Source of the DNA: Phycisphaerales bacterium
GTDB taxonomy: Bacteria; Planctomycetota; Phycisphaerae; Phycisphaerales; UBA1924
Direction of reading: 5' to 3'
DNA: 64,000 nt
NCBI GenBank assembly: GCA_020849105.1
Contig: JADLGW010000060.1
Location: forward strand, 1 to 64,000
This document shows, in pieces, positions 16,646-27,295 of the stretch; position 1 is the stretch's first letter; every line of letters begins with the position of its first letter. Position numbers and translations under genes: made by a program. The notes below the pieces were generated by a model, which worked only from the letters and a program-made list of their open reading frames with translations, was not told where the DNA came from and ran no database searches.

Positions 16646-18007
16646 TCACTGCCGGAAGATGTACGCCCGCCCGGATTCCGGCGGCGTCGCGCCCGGATCC
16701 TCCTGCGGGGCGCCGGTCAGCACCCAGGGGTGGCTGGCCGAGGTCAGGCTGGGCATCGCGGCGAGGCTGTACCCGAACCAGCCCTCGGCCTCGTTGTTCG
16801 GCGACACCAGCGTACGGAACAGGGCCCCGGTGCCCCCGCTATAGACGTAGACCCGCCCCCCCTTGGCCTGCGCGTTCACGGTCTCAAAGGGCCCCGCGAC
16901 GTACACATCTCCGAACAGGTCGCCCGTCACGTCCGTGGTGCCGACCACCGTGCGACCGAACTCGCCGCCGGCGATCTGGTTCGGCGAGGCGAGCGTACGG
17001 ATGAACACACCGGTCGCGCCGGAATACATGTACGCGCGCCCGGCGCCCGCCGGGCTGTTCCCGGGGCTGTCACCCGGCGCGCCGATGATCATGTCCCCCC
17101 GTGTGTCGCCGTTCACGTTGGCGATCCCCGACACGGACCAGCCGTAGTGCCCGCCCGCCTCCTGGAACGGGGACCCCATGACGCGCAGCAGCGGGTACGG
17201 CGCCGCCCCGCTGAAGAGGTACACGCGCCCGCAGTCCGTCGGGGAGGCCCCGGGGTCCTCGTTGGGCGCGCCGATCAGGATGTCCGCCTTCCCGTCGCCG
17301 CTCACGTCGGGCACCGATGCCACCGAGAACCCGAAGTGCCCGTCCACCTCGAAACTCGGAGACCAGAAGACCTTCAGCAGCACCCCGTTGATCCCGTTGT
17401 AGAGGTACGCCCGGCCCGCGCCGGTTCGCGCTCCGGCCGCGCGCCCGACCGTCTCCCACGGTGCGCTGATCAGGTACTCCGTTCGCCCGTCGCCGTTCAG
17501 GTCCGGCACCGCCGCGCACGCATACCCGAACCGGCTCCCGGCCTGCTCCAGCGGCGACTTGTGCGCGCGGATCATCACCCCCGTGTCGCCGCGGACGACG
17601 TACGCCCGCCCCGCTTCCAGCGGCGTCGCGCCCGGGTGCTGGAGCGGCGCACCCACGACAAAGTCACCCAGCGCATCCCCGTTGATGTTGTCCAGCCCCG
17701 CGAGCGAGAAGCCGAACAGCCCGCCCGGCTGCTTGTTGATCGGTTCAATCGTGCGGAGCAGGCTCCCCGTGAGCCCGTTGTAGATGTAGACGCGCCCCGC
17801 GTCCCCGAACGCGCCCACGTTCTCCGTCGGCACGCCGATCAGGGCGTCGCCGCCCACGGCGTCCACGGACTTCACACCCGCAACGCGCTGGCCGAACCGC
17901 GCGCCGAGTTGCCCGCCACCCGGCGGCGTCAGCGGCGTGGTCTGGGCGACAACCAGGGGCGCTGGGAACAGGAAACAGGAAACAGGGATGAGCCCGGCCA
18001 ACTTCAT
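16646..18007 (-). CDS. Secreted FG-GAP repeat protein (paralogue)
   Basis: This 453-aa protein has a signal peptide (MKLAGLIPVSCFLFPAPLVVA, cut before QT). About seven FG-GAP blades follow, with loops such as DNINGDALGDFVVGAP, PDLNGDGRTEYLISAP, PDVSGDGKADILIGAP and VNGDTRGDMIIGAPGD. Between them are GRAYMYSGATGVFIRTL-type strands. It ends GRAYIFRQ with no anchor. It is clearly paralogous to the protein at 13359-14693. It probably forms an extracellular Ca-binding beta-propeller used in adhesion or structure; the ligand is unknown. Confidence 0.85.
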   Translation of the reverse strand: MKLAGLIPVSCFLFPAPLVVAQTTPLTPPGGGQLGARFGQRVAGVKSVDAVGGDALIGVPTENVGAFGDAGRVYIYNGLTGSLLRTIEPINKQPGGLFGFSLAGLDNINGDALGDFVVGAPLQHPGATPLEAGRAYVVRGDTGVMIRAHKSPLEQAGSRFGYACAAVPDLNGDGRTEYLISAPWETVGRAAGARTGAGRAYLYNGINGVLLKVFWSPSFEVDGHFGFSVASVPDVSGDGKADILIGAPNEDPGASPTDCGRVYLFSGAAPYPLLRVMGSPFQEAGGHYGWSVSGIANVNGDTRGDMIIGAPGDSPGNSPAGAGRAYMYSGATGVFIRTLASPNQIAGGEFGRTVVGTTDVTGDLFGDVYVAGPFETVNAQAKGGRVYVYSGGTGALFRTLVSPNNEAEGWFGYSLAAMPSLTSASHPWVLTGAPQEDPGATPPESGRAYIFRQ

Positions 18008-18198
18008 TGGCTTGTCCTCCGGTGTTGCGACGCCAAAGGGTACGAACGCGGGTGGGCGCGGTTTCATGCGGCGGAGCCGCCCTTTGGCCCCCGCGTGGCC
18101 GCCGCCCTCCCGGTTTACGGGTCCGCACGCGCTCCGTGGCACGCGCGGGAACGGGGCGCAAACCGATCCTCGCACCCACCTCCCCGCTACGATATCGC

Positions 18199-18546
18199 GT
18201 GGCTGTTCCGCTGGACGATCAACCCGATCAGGCCATCACCCTGAGGGCGCGGGCGGTCCGCGGCCAGGTCGAACACTACCAGCCCCGCGTCCAGCGCTCC
18301 GAGTTCGATGAGTTCCCGTCTGCCGAGGACATCGAGCGGTTCAGCGGCGTCACGGTCACATGCGGGGCGTGCGGCGCGGTGCTGCACGACGACGTCGCGG
18401 TGTGCTGGCAGTGCGGCCGCGCCGTCACCATCGACGGGGCCGAGTCCGGCGTCCCCGGCCCGCGGCGCAGCCGCTGGCTCACGACGCTGACCCTGATCCT
18501 GGTCGTTGCAATGGTGGCGACCCTGATCGCCTGGGAGGCCACATGA
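18199..18546 (+). CDS. Zinc-ribbon protein with C-terminal membrane anchor
   Basis: This 115-aa protein has a zinc ribbon CGACGAVLHDDVAVCWQCG (two CxxC knuckles, about residues 55-73) and one C-terminal hydrophobic helix (LTTLTLILVVAMVATLIAW). GTG 18199 is used because coding character begins there; a TTG start at 18007 would run through the preceding gene's promoter region. CTACGATAT just upstream may be a -10. Its TGA overlaps the ATG of the next gene (ATGA), implying translational coupling. Confidence 0.7.
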   Translation: MAVPLDDQPDQAITLRARAVRGQVEHYQPRVQRSEFDEFPSAEDIERFSGVTVTCGACGAVLHDDVAVCWQCGRAVTIDGAESGVPGPRRSRWLTTLTLILVVAMVATLIAWEAT

Positions 18547-20075
18547 ACCGCGTGCCCGCCCCCGCGCTGATCCTCTTCCTCGCGGCGCCCGCGCTCGCCC
18601 AGATCGGCTCCGGTCACGCGCTGGACCGCAACCTGCAGCGTGGCAGCGGCGGCATGAACCGGCCCGGGCCCTCCTACGCCGACGAACTCCGCTTCCGCAA
18701 CGCCGTGGTCACCGGCAACGCCCCCGGCGGCTTCTCCTTTCGCGGCAACGTCGGCTACCGTGCCGCGGGTGAGTTCGAGGCCCGTCTCGGTTCCGACGAC
18801 CTCTTCGCCTTCCGGCGCGATTCCATCTACAGCGGCCTGGCGGGCATGGGCATCCGGGGCACGGACGCGCTGCAGTACCAGTTTTCCCTGACGACCGGCA
18901 CCCGCCCCCCGTCCTCGCTCGCGGGCACCGGTGAGTTCCTGCGAGCGGGCGCCAACCGTGTTGCCGACACGGGCGTCCCCATTCCCGCGGTTGCCCCCGT
19001 GGACCCGGCCATCCGCGCCGCCGCCCATCCACAATCCGAATCCATGCTCTGGGAACTGCGATCGCCCGCCGCCTACGTCTCCAACCGCTCGATGGAGCCA
19101 TCCCTGATGGGCCTGGTCCAGGACCAGCAGGGCAACCGCGTTGGCCTGACCGCCTCGCCGCTCCGCGGCCTCTCCACCGTGAAGATCCCGAAGACCAGCG
19201 AACTGGCGCAGGAACTCCAGGACCCGAACCTGGCGCGCCAGGACCTTGGCGTCTCCAAGCCCGGTGAAGAGGTCCCCAGGGCGGTGCCGGAGATCGGGCC
19301 GAAATCCGCGACCAAGAGCCCGTACGAGCAGATCCTGGCCGACCTCCAGAAGCGCAGCGAGGCGCGCGAGAAGGAACTCGTCCCCGGGCGGGTCGTGCAG
19401 GGTGAGGCCCCGCCCACCCCGCCCGGCGAACTCCCCGAGTGGAAGGCAAGGCTCGACGACCTGCGACACATGCTGGAGCGCGGCGACACCGCCAAGCCCG
19501 ACGAGAAGCCGGATCAGACCTTCCTCGAATCGCTCCGCTCGCAGCAGGGGCGCCTCAGGGCGCTGGCCGCGGACGGCTTCGACGCCTACGCCCGCCACAT
19601 GAAAGCGGGGCAGGAACACCTGGCCGCGGGTCGCCTCTTCCAGGCGGAGGAACGCTTCACCGCCGCGCTGGCGATCAAGGCCGGTGATCCGATGGCGTCG
19701 ATCGGGCGCATCCATGCCCAACTCGGCAACAGCCTCTTCATGTCCGCAGCGATCAACCTCCGCAAGCTGTTCGTCGCCCACCCGGAACTGATCGGCGTGA
19801 AATACGCGCCGGAGATCCTGCCCTCGGCCGATCGCATCGGCACCATCAAGATTCGCCTCCAGGAACTGATCCAGCGCGAGGCCGGCATGAAGCGAGATGC
19901 CGGATTGCTGCTGGCCTATCTCGGGTACCAGTCTGACGATGCCGCGGCCGTCGCCCATGGCTTCGAGGCGATGGACTCCGTCGAGGGCGAGGCCGACCCG
20001 CAACTGGCCCGCCTGCGCGACGTGCTCCGCCAGGTCTGGATGGCACCGGCCGCTCCGCTCGGGGGCACTCCCTGA
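18543..20075 (+). CDS. Secreted TPR-like repeat protein, unknown function
   Basis: This 510-aa protein has a signal peptide (MNRVPAPALILFLAAPALA, cut before QI). The N-terminal half is Gly/Arg/Ser-rich and low in predicted fold. The C-terminal half is helical, with TPR-like pairs around DAYARHMKAGQEHLAAGRLFQAEERFTAALAIK and MASIGRIHAQLGNSLF. No enzyme motif is seen. It is the middle gene of an overlapping three-gene operon ending in a SpoIIE-type phosphatase. Confidence 0.65.
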   Translation: MNRVPAPALILFLAAPALAQIGSGHALDRNLQRGSGGMNRPGPSYADELRFRNAVVTGNAPGGFSFRGNVGYRAAGEFEARLGSDDLFAFRRDSIYSGLAGMGIRGTDALQYQFSLTTGTRPPSSLAGTGEFLRAGANRVADTGVPIPAVAPVDPAIRAAAHPQSESMLWELRSPAAYVSNRSMEPSLMGLVQDQQGNRVGLTASPLRGLSTVKIPKTSELAQELQDPNLARQDLGVSKPGEEVPRAVPEIGPKSATKSPYEQILADLQKRSEAREKELVPGRVVQGEAPPTPPGELPEWKARLDDLRHMLERGDTAKPDEKPDQTFLESLRSQQGRLRALAADGFDAYARHMKAGQEHLAAGRLFQAEERFTAALAIKAGDPMASIGRIHAQLGNSLFMSAAINLRKLFVAHPELIGVKYAPEILPSADRIGTIKIRLQELIQREAGMKRDAGLLLAYLGYQSDDAAAVAHGFEAMDSVEGEADPQLARLRDVLRQVWMAPAAPLGGTP

Positions 20076-21736
20076 ACGTACCCGACGAGACCATCCACGC
20101 CCCCCCCGTCGCACGAGGGGACCCCGCCGCGCCCCGCCCGCCCTCGATCACCGCGTTCCTGACCGACGGCTCTCTGGCCCTGCTCTGCGCGGAACTTTCC
20201 CGCCTCTCCGGAGCGCGCGTCTGGCTCCTGGACCCGCAGGGACGCCGGATCGTCCCGCAGGACAGCGGCTGGCGTGTGTCGGACGAGGCCGCGGGCCCGG
20301 AGTTCGAGCATTTCCCGCTCCGTGTCGCCGGCGAGGTGATCGGCGCCCTGGCCGTCTCCGGCCCGCCCGAAACCCACGTCCGCCGGGCGGCGGAACTGCT
20401 CGCCGCCACCGCCGCGGACTTCTGCTCGAAGGAAGTCGAACTCCGGCGCCGGGTGAGCGAGATCCAGGCTCTGGCGCAGTTGTCCTCGCACCTGGCCCGC
20501 GCAGCAAACGTGGACGCGGTGCTCAACACGGCGCTCCAGTCCGCCCTGGACCTGATGCAACTCGACGCCGGGTCGGTCGTCCTGTACGACGAGGACCACC
20601 CGCCCAGCCCGGACACGGAAGAGGACCTGGTCCTGAAGGCATCCCGGAACCTCTCCCGCGAGTGGCTGGAGTCGCCCCTCCCCGCGTCCAAGGGCCGCCT
20701 CTTCGACCGCCTCGCCCTCGCGGGCGAACTGGTCACGAGCGAGGACCTGCTGGCCGACGACCGTGTCCTGATTCCCGACATGGTGCGGCGCGAGGGCCTC
20801 CGCAGTTTCATCAACTGCGCCCTCCTTTTCCAGGACCGCCCGATCGGCGTGCTCCGGCTCTACTCCCGCCGCCCCCGCCGCTTCACCGACGCGGAACGCC
20901 GCCTCGTCCGGTCCATCACCCAGCAGGCCGCCGTCGCCGTGGAACAGGCCCGCCTGCTGAAGGTCCAGGACCAGGACGCCCGGCTCCAGCGCCAGCTGCA
21001 ACTGGCCGCGGACGTCCAGCGCCGCATGCTGCCCCGGCGCGTCCCGCAGCCGGCCCGGCTGGATATCGCGGCACGCTACGAGCCCAGTTACGAACTCGGC
21101 GGCGACTTCTACGACCTGTTCGAGCTCGGCGCCAGCCTCGGCGTCACCATCGGCGATGTGGTGGGCAAGGGAATGGCCGCGGCCCTGCTCATGTCCAGTG
21201 TCCGCTCCAGTCTGCGGGCCCACGTCCAGGACCTTTACCACATCGAGGATGTTGTCGCCCGCGTCAACGCCGCACTCTGCCGCGACACCCGCGACAACGA
21301 GTTCGCCACGCTCTGGTACGGCGTCATCGAGCCGGCCAGCCTTCGCATGACGTACTGCGCCGCCGGGCACGAGCCGCCCTTCATCGTCCGCCGCTCCAGC
21401 GGCACCGGCGGCCCGTCCGCGGCGATCATCGAACTCTCGTCCGGCGGCATGCCCGTCGGCATCGACCCCCAGCAGAAGTACGAGCACGTCAGCACGCTCC
21501 TCCAGCCCGGCGACGTGGTCGTCGCGTACACCGACGGGATGACCGACGCGGTGAACTTCGACTCGAAGCGCTTCGGCAAGAAGCGACTGCGCGATGCCGC
21601 CCTCGCCGCGGTGCGCGACAACCCGTCCGCCACCGCCACCCAGGTTATCGAGCGGCTGTTCTGGGAGATCCGCCAGTTTGCCGGCGTCATGCCGCGGCCC
21701 GACGATCAGACCGTGGTTGTCGTCCGTGTGAGGTAG
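20072..21736 (+). CDS. GAF-domain SpoIIE/PP2C-type serine phosphatase, probable CTG start
   Basis: The 554-aa reading has a short sensor-like N-terminus (ALLCAELSRLSGARVWLLDPQG), a GAF domain at about 135-300 (LDLMQLDAGSVVLYD to AVAVEQARLL) and a C-terminal PP2C domain. The PP2C domain contains ADVQRRMLP, GGDFYDLFELG, GDVVGKGMAAALLMS, CAAGHEPP, YTDGMTDAVN and PDDQTVVVVRV. It is an RsbU-like regulator of an anti-sigma pathway or partner switch. No ATG, GTG or TTG occurs in frame before GTG 20276, yet residues before that are clearly protein-like. CTG 20072 overlapping the upstream TGA (CTGA) is therefore the likeliest start, with 20276 the conservative alternative. Confidence 0.85.
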   Translation: MNVPDETIHAPPVARGDPAAPRPPSITAFLTDGSLALLCAELSRLSGARVWLLDPQGRRIVPQDSGWRVSDEAAGPEFEHFPLRVAGEVIGALAVSGPPETHVRRAAELLAATAADFCSKEVELRRRVSEIQALAQLSSHLARAANVDAVLNTALQSALDLMQLDAGSVVLYDEDHPPSPDTEEDLVLKASRNLSREWLESPLPASKGRLFDRLALAGELVTSEDLLADDRVLIPDMVRREGLRSFINCALLFQDRPIGVLRLYSRRPRRFTDAERRLVRSITQQAAVAVEQARLLKVQDQDARLQRQLQLAADVQRRMLPRRVPQPARLDIAARYEPSYELGGDFYDLFELGASLGVTIGDVVGKGMAAALLMSSVRSSLRAHVQDLYHIEDVVARVNAALCRDTRDNEFATLWYGVIEPASLRMTYCAAGHEPPFIVRRSSGTGGPSAAIIELSSGGMPVGIDPQQKYEHVSTLLQPGDVVVAYTDGMTDAVNFDSKRFGKKRLRDAALAAVRDNPSATATQVIERLFWEIRQFAGVMPRPDDQTVVVVRVR

Positions 21737-21798
21737 GGGCTCCGGGCCCTTTCCGGGCCCGAAGAGCCCTGCGCACTGCAAAGGGCCGATACATCCCC

Positions 21799-22419
21799 AT
21801 GCGCCGCTACCTCCCCCTTGCGGTCTTCGTCGCCGCGTACATGCTGCTGGCCGCCGCCCTGTCCCTCGGCGAGCGGAACTCGGAGTTCGTGTTCTACGGG
21901 CTGGTGATGCTCGTGCTCATCGCGTGCGTCCTGTGGGTGGACCGCACGGTGAAGCTGCCCACATGGCTGCTCTGGGGGCTGGCGATGTGGGGGCTCATGC
22001 ACATGATGGGCGGCACAGTGCGCGTGCCGGAGGCGTGGGTCGATCGCGGGATGACCACGCACGTCCTCTACAACGTCCGCCCCGTGCCGTGGCTGCCGCG
22101 GTACGACCAGTGGACGCACGCCTACGGCTTCTTCATCGCGGCCCTGGTGGCATGGCGCGCTGTCCTAGCCGCGTCGCGCAACTCCCTGCGCCCGTCCTTC
22201 GGCGTGCTGTTCGCGGTCGTCTGCCTCGGCATGGGCCTGGGGGCGCTCAATGAGGTCGTGGAGTTCGCCGCCACCCGCTTCATGGACACCAATGTCGGCG
22301 ATTATGTGAACACCGGCTGGGACCTGGTATCCAACCTCGTCGGCGCCGTGATCGCCGCGGTCGTCGTCCGCTTCCAGCCCACGCCGCACCGTGAGCGCCA
22401 GCCGCCCGTCGCGATATGA
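21799..22419 (+). CDS. DUF2238 (YjdF-like) integral membrane protein
   Basis: This 206-aa protein has about six membrane segments. The conserved acidic/His positions of the YjdF family are present: LMHMMGG, YDQWTHAYGFF and ALNEVVEFAATRF, followed by DLVSNLVGAVIAA. Its function is unknown in the family. It follows the phosphatase gene by 62 nt on the same strand. Confidence 0.8.
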   Translation: MRRYLPLAVFVAAYMLLAAALSLGERNSEFVFYGLVMLVLIACVLWVDRTVKLPTWLLWGLAMWGLMHMMGGTVRVPEAWVDRGMTTHVLYNVRPVPWLPRYDQWTHAYGFFIAALVAWRAVLAASRNSLRPSFGVLFAVVCLGMGLGALNEVVEFAATRFMDTNVGDYVNTGWDLVSNLVGAVIAAVVVRFQPTPHRERQPPVAI

Positions 22420-22581
22420 TTGGGGCCCTTGCCGGGCTGCCGCCCCCGATCCGACACCCCGGCTGGTGCGTATAACCATGCGGGTGGTCGGGGCTTTGGC
22501 CCGCTGGCGTCGGGCCCGGATTGAGCCGATATCTCACGGTTCCGCGCGCCCGCCCGTCACGGGCGGCCGCCGCGGTTTCAG

Positions 22582-22691
22582 GGTAGGTCGGCTCTCCGAG
22601 CCGACACTGACCGGCTGTGCAAGCCGGCACACAGGCGGGACGCCTGCGCCACATCGCGTCCATCGCACAGGCCAGACGCCTGTGCCACAGG
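22582..22691. repeat. Cluster of four short palindromes upstream of prkA
   Basis: In order: GTCGGCTC-TCC-GAGCCGAC (22587-22605, preceded by GGGTAG), CCGGCT-GTGCA-AGCCGG, CAGGCG-GGA-CGCCTG (22632-22646) and GCACAGGC-CAGAC-GCCTGTGC (22665-22685). The first palindrome recurs in opposite orientation inside the molybdopterin oxidoreductase gene (35207-35225) and nearly so in the TPR peptidase gene (57828-57846). The cluster fills much of the 287-bp prkA leader region. Confidence 0.8.
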
Positions 22692-22706
22692 GCAGGGGAG
22701 CAACCG

Positions 22707-24845
<2,139 letters not shown>

Positions 24846-24879
24846 GTCGGCACGCGCCGCTTCCGCGTGTTCCCCCGCG

Positions 24880-26232
24880 CTACCTCCGGTCCTGCGGACC
24901 GCCCACGCCCGCCCGCGGCCCGATCCGCGCCGCATCACCCGCCCCGTAGAACTCCGGGTGCAGGTACTTCCCGCGCAGTTCCGGAGGCTTCTCCTGCTCC
25001 ACCACCCGCGGCCGCGCCCGGACGTACGGGTCGTTCCGGGTCCCCGTCACCGTCCAGGACACCTTCAGCCCCGGCGAACCGCCGGCGATCCGGAACTGGT
25101 TGCGCGACACTTCGCTCGCCACATGCAGCATCGGCGCCGGCCCGCCCACCGGCGTCAGTTGGTACTGCACGTCCTTGTTCATGGCGTCGAAGTACGCCGG
25201 CAACTCCACCCACGCCGCGCCCTGCGGGTCCAGCACCACGCTGCCCCGGTAGATCAGCACCGGCTCCGGTCCCTCCGCGCAGTAGTGATTCAGGTACTTG
25301 TTCGCGGGGTCCAGCGGGTGGTCGATGTGGAACTGCTTGGTCCCCGACGCCCCGATGTCGCCGATCCCGAAGACCGCCCACCCGATGCTGCTGTTGGTTG
25401 AGCCCAGCACCCCGAAGTTCTCGCCGCTCGACGCGTGCGCAAACCCCGTGACCCCGGCCCCGAGCGTGGACTTCGACTCCCCCGCAACGCCCGTGGCATC
25501 GCCGCCGGTCGCGGTCGCCATGCCGTGCACGCCCGCTCCGTCCGGGCTCACCACCACGCCCCGCACCCCCTCCGTATCCCCGGTCGTCGCGGTGGACGAC
25601 CCCACGACGCCGAACGTCTGCCCCGTCACCTGCAAGCGCCACGCCGACGGGCTCGCCCCGATCCCCACGTTCCCGGAGAAGAACCCGCGCCCCTGAAAGA
25701 ACCCCGCGTACCCAGCCGCGGAGTTCGACTGCCCGAAGACGCCGTAGTTCAGCCCCGTCGCCGCGTTTGCCAGCCCGAACACCCCGCGCCCACCGGTCGA
25801 GTTCGATTGTCCCAGCACGCCGTAGTTCGCCCCGCCCGTTGCCCCCGCGTAGCCCGTCACGCCGCGTCCGGTCGTGCTGTTGGCCTGACCGAAGACCCCC
25901 GATCCGTTGCCCGACCCCGCCGACGCCAGCCCCAGCACCCCGCGCCCGGAACTGCTCAGCGCCTGCCCATAGACCCCGTTCGTCACGCCCGTCTGCGCCG
26001 CCGCGATCCCGAAGATCGCCCGCGACCCCGCGTTGGTCTGCACATGCAGCGGGTACACGGGCTGCACGATCCCCACGCCGACGTTCCCGCCGGCGAAGTA
26101 GATGTTGTTCCCGTTCACCACCCAGTCCACACCGTCCCCCGGGCCGCCCGGGGGCGCCAGCGCCAACCCGGCGGCCACACACACGCCCGCCGCTGCCAGG
26201 GCCGGAATCGCTATTCCTACGCGGTTTTTCAT
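24880..26232 (-). CDS. Secreted fibre-like protein with Gly/Ser repeats
   Basis: This 450-aa protein has a signal peptide (MKNRVGIAIPALAAAGVCVAAGLA). The region at about 75-300 is built from repeats of the form GVxGQSNSTxGRGVxGxAxA, resembling phage tail-fibre and fibre-like beta-helix proteins of Bacteroidetes and planctomycetes. NVGIGASPSAWRLQVTG is the usual phrase before such repeats. The C-terminal domain (about 310-450), with CAEGPEPVLIYRGSVVLD and VSWTVTGTRNDPY, looks like a trimerisation or receptor-like domain. No peptidase S74 catalytic pair was recognised. Confidence 0.7.
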   Translation of the reverse strand: MKNRVGIAIPALAAAGVCVAAGLALAPPGGPGDGVDWVVNGNNIYFAGGNVGVGIVQPVYPLHVQTNAGSRAIFGIAAAQTGVTNGVYGQALSSSGRGVLGLASAGSGNGSGVFGQANSTTGRGVTGYAGATGGANYGVLGQSNSTGGRGVFGLANAATGLNYGVFGQSNSAAGYAGFFQGRGFFSGNVGIGASPSAWRLQVTGQTFGVVGSSTATTGDTEGVRGVVVSPDGAGVHGMATATGGDATGVAGESKSTLGAGVTGFAHASSGENFGVLGSTNSSIGWAVFGIGDIGASGTKQFHIDHPLDPANKYLNHYCAEGPEPVLIYRGSVVLDPQGAAWVELPAYFDAMNKDVQYQLTPVGGPAPMLHVASEVSRNQFRIAGGSPGLKVSWTVTGTRNDPYVRARPRVVEQEKPPELRGKYLHPEFYGAGDAARIGPRAGVGGPQDRR

Positions 26233-26426
26233 GAACAACCTCCCTGTGGTCTCCCGGCGAGAATAGGCCCGAAATCCACCGTTCTCTTTCGATCCCGCCC
26301 GGTCCGCGCCGGCCGGGGCGCTCGCCCTCCTCCCGGACCCCGCACCCGCCGGTCGTGAAAAATTCCAGCCGGCGGCCCCCATCGCCCCGAAACCGTGTTA
26401 TCGTGCGGAATCACCGGAACGCGACC

Positions 26427-27263
26427 ATGCACCGCCGTGCCTTCACGCTCATCGAACTCCTGGTCGTCATCGCGGTCATCGCGCTGCTGATCGGCATCCT
26501 CCTGCCCGCCCTCGGCAAGGCCCGCGACACCGGCCGCGCCGTGGTCTGCATCTCCAACCTCGCCCAGTTCAGCAAGGCCGTCCAGTTGTACGCCAACGAC
26601 TGGAAGGACCGTATCTGGCCCCAGTTCGACTGGGCCCCCGTGACCTACCAGATCCAGGGGCAGCCACCAAAGATGGGCCGCGGCCTGCTCTACGAGTATG
26701 TACAGGACGCCAACGCCATCGGCGCCTGCCCCACCAATCAGCGGCGCAACCTCAATGGCACGACCGGCCCCAACGCCTGGAACGGCGCCACCGGGCTGAA
26801 CTTCGACTACACCATGCTCGGGCGAGTCCAGGGCTTCCGCATCGGCTCCGACGTCCGCATGGCATTCCTCAGCAACCCCTCCGCCTACGCCCCCGGGACC
26901 AAGCCGCCGAACACACTTGCCGACCCCGCCCCCCTCACCCTCCTCACCAGCATCCCCGTCTACATCGAAGAATCCATCTACTTCAACAACAACGGCATCA
27001 CCGACGGCCTCTGCGGCAACGGCGACCAACTCGAGGAACGCCACTTCGGCAAGGGCCATGTGGCCTGGCTCGACGGTCGCGCAGGGCCCATGGACGTCTC
27101 GCACGGCCACACCCCCAGCATCAATGAATCCTCCGATTTCGACATGAACGACCTCTACGCCCGCGGCACCAAGACCTGGTGTCGTCTGGAACCCACCGAC
27201 ACCGGCAACGCCACCAACTGGATGCAGCGCCCCTACGGCTGGCTCAACAACCCCGAGCCGTAA
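26427..27263 (+). CDS. Type II secretion / type IV pilin-like pseudopilin (H-X9-DG type)
   Basis: This 278-aa protein has a class III signal: short basic MHRRA, then FTLIELLVVIAVIALLIGILLP with the +5 Glu, typical of N-methylated pseudopilins. The C-terminal part carries HFGKGHVAWLDGR, the H-X9-DG-like motif common in planctomycete pseudopilins (DUF1559-like). Homologues are very numerous in planctomycetes and probably build periplasmic or surface fibres. ATG 26427 is chosen because the pilin signal begins there. Confidence 0.88.
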   Translation: MHRRAFTLIELLVVIAVIALLIGILLPALGKARDTGRAVVCISNLAQFSKAVQLYANDWKDRIWPQFDWAPVTYQIQGQPPKMGRGLLYEYVQDANAIGACPTNQRRNLNGTTGPNAWNGATGLNFDYTMLGRVQGFRIGSDVRMAFLSNPSAYAPGTKPPNTLADPAPLTLLTSIPVYIEESIYFNNNGITDGLCGNGDQLEERHFGKGHVAWLDGRAGPMDVSHGHTPSINESSDFDMNDLYARGTKTWCRLEPTDTGNATNWMQRPYGWLNNPEP

Positions 27264-27295
27264 GCGACGCGGGCTTGGGTGCCGCGGCGATGGAT

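Noticed and set aside
19897-22419. 840-codon frame spanning the phosphatase gene into the DUF2238 gene
   Set aside because: Only its last part (from 21799) is real. The earlier part is out of frame with the GAF/PP2C domains and is Pro/Arg-rich.
24880-26232. Possible prophage tail-fibre gene
   Set aside because: It has a Sec signal peptide and no phage genes nearby, and fits the secreted repeat proteins typical of planctomycetes.
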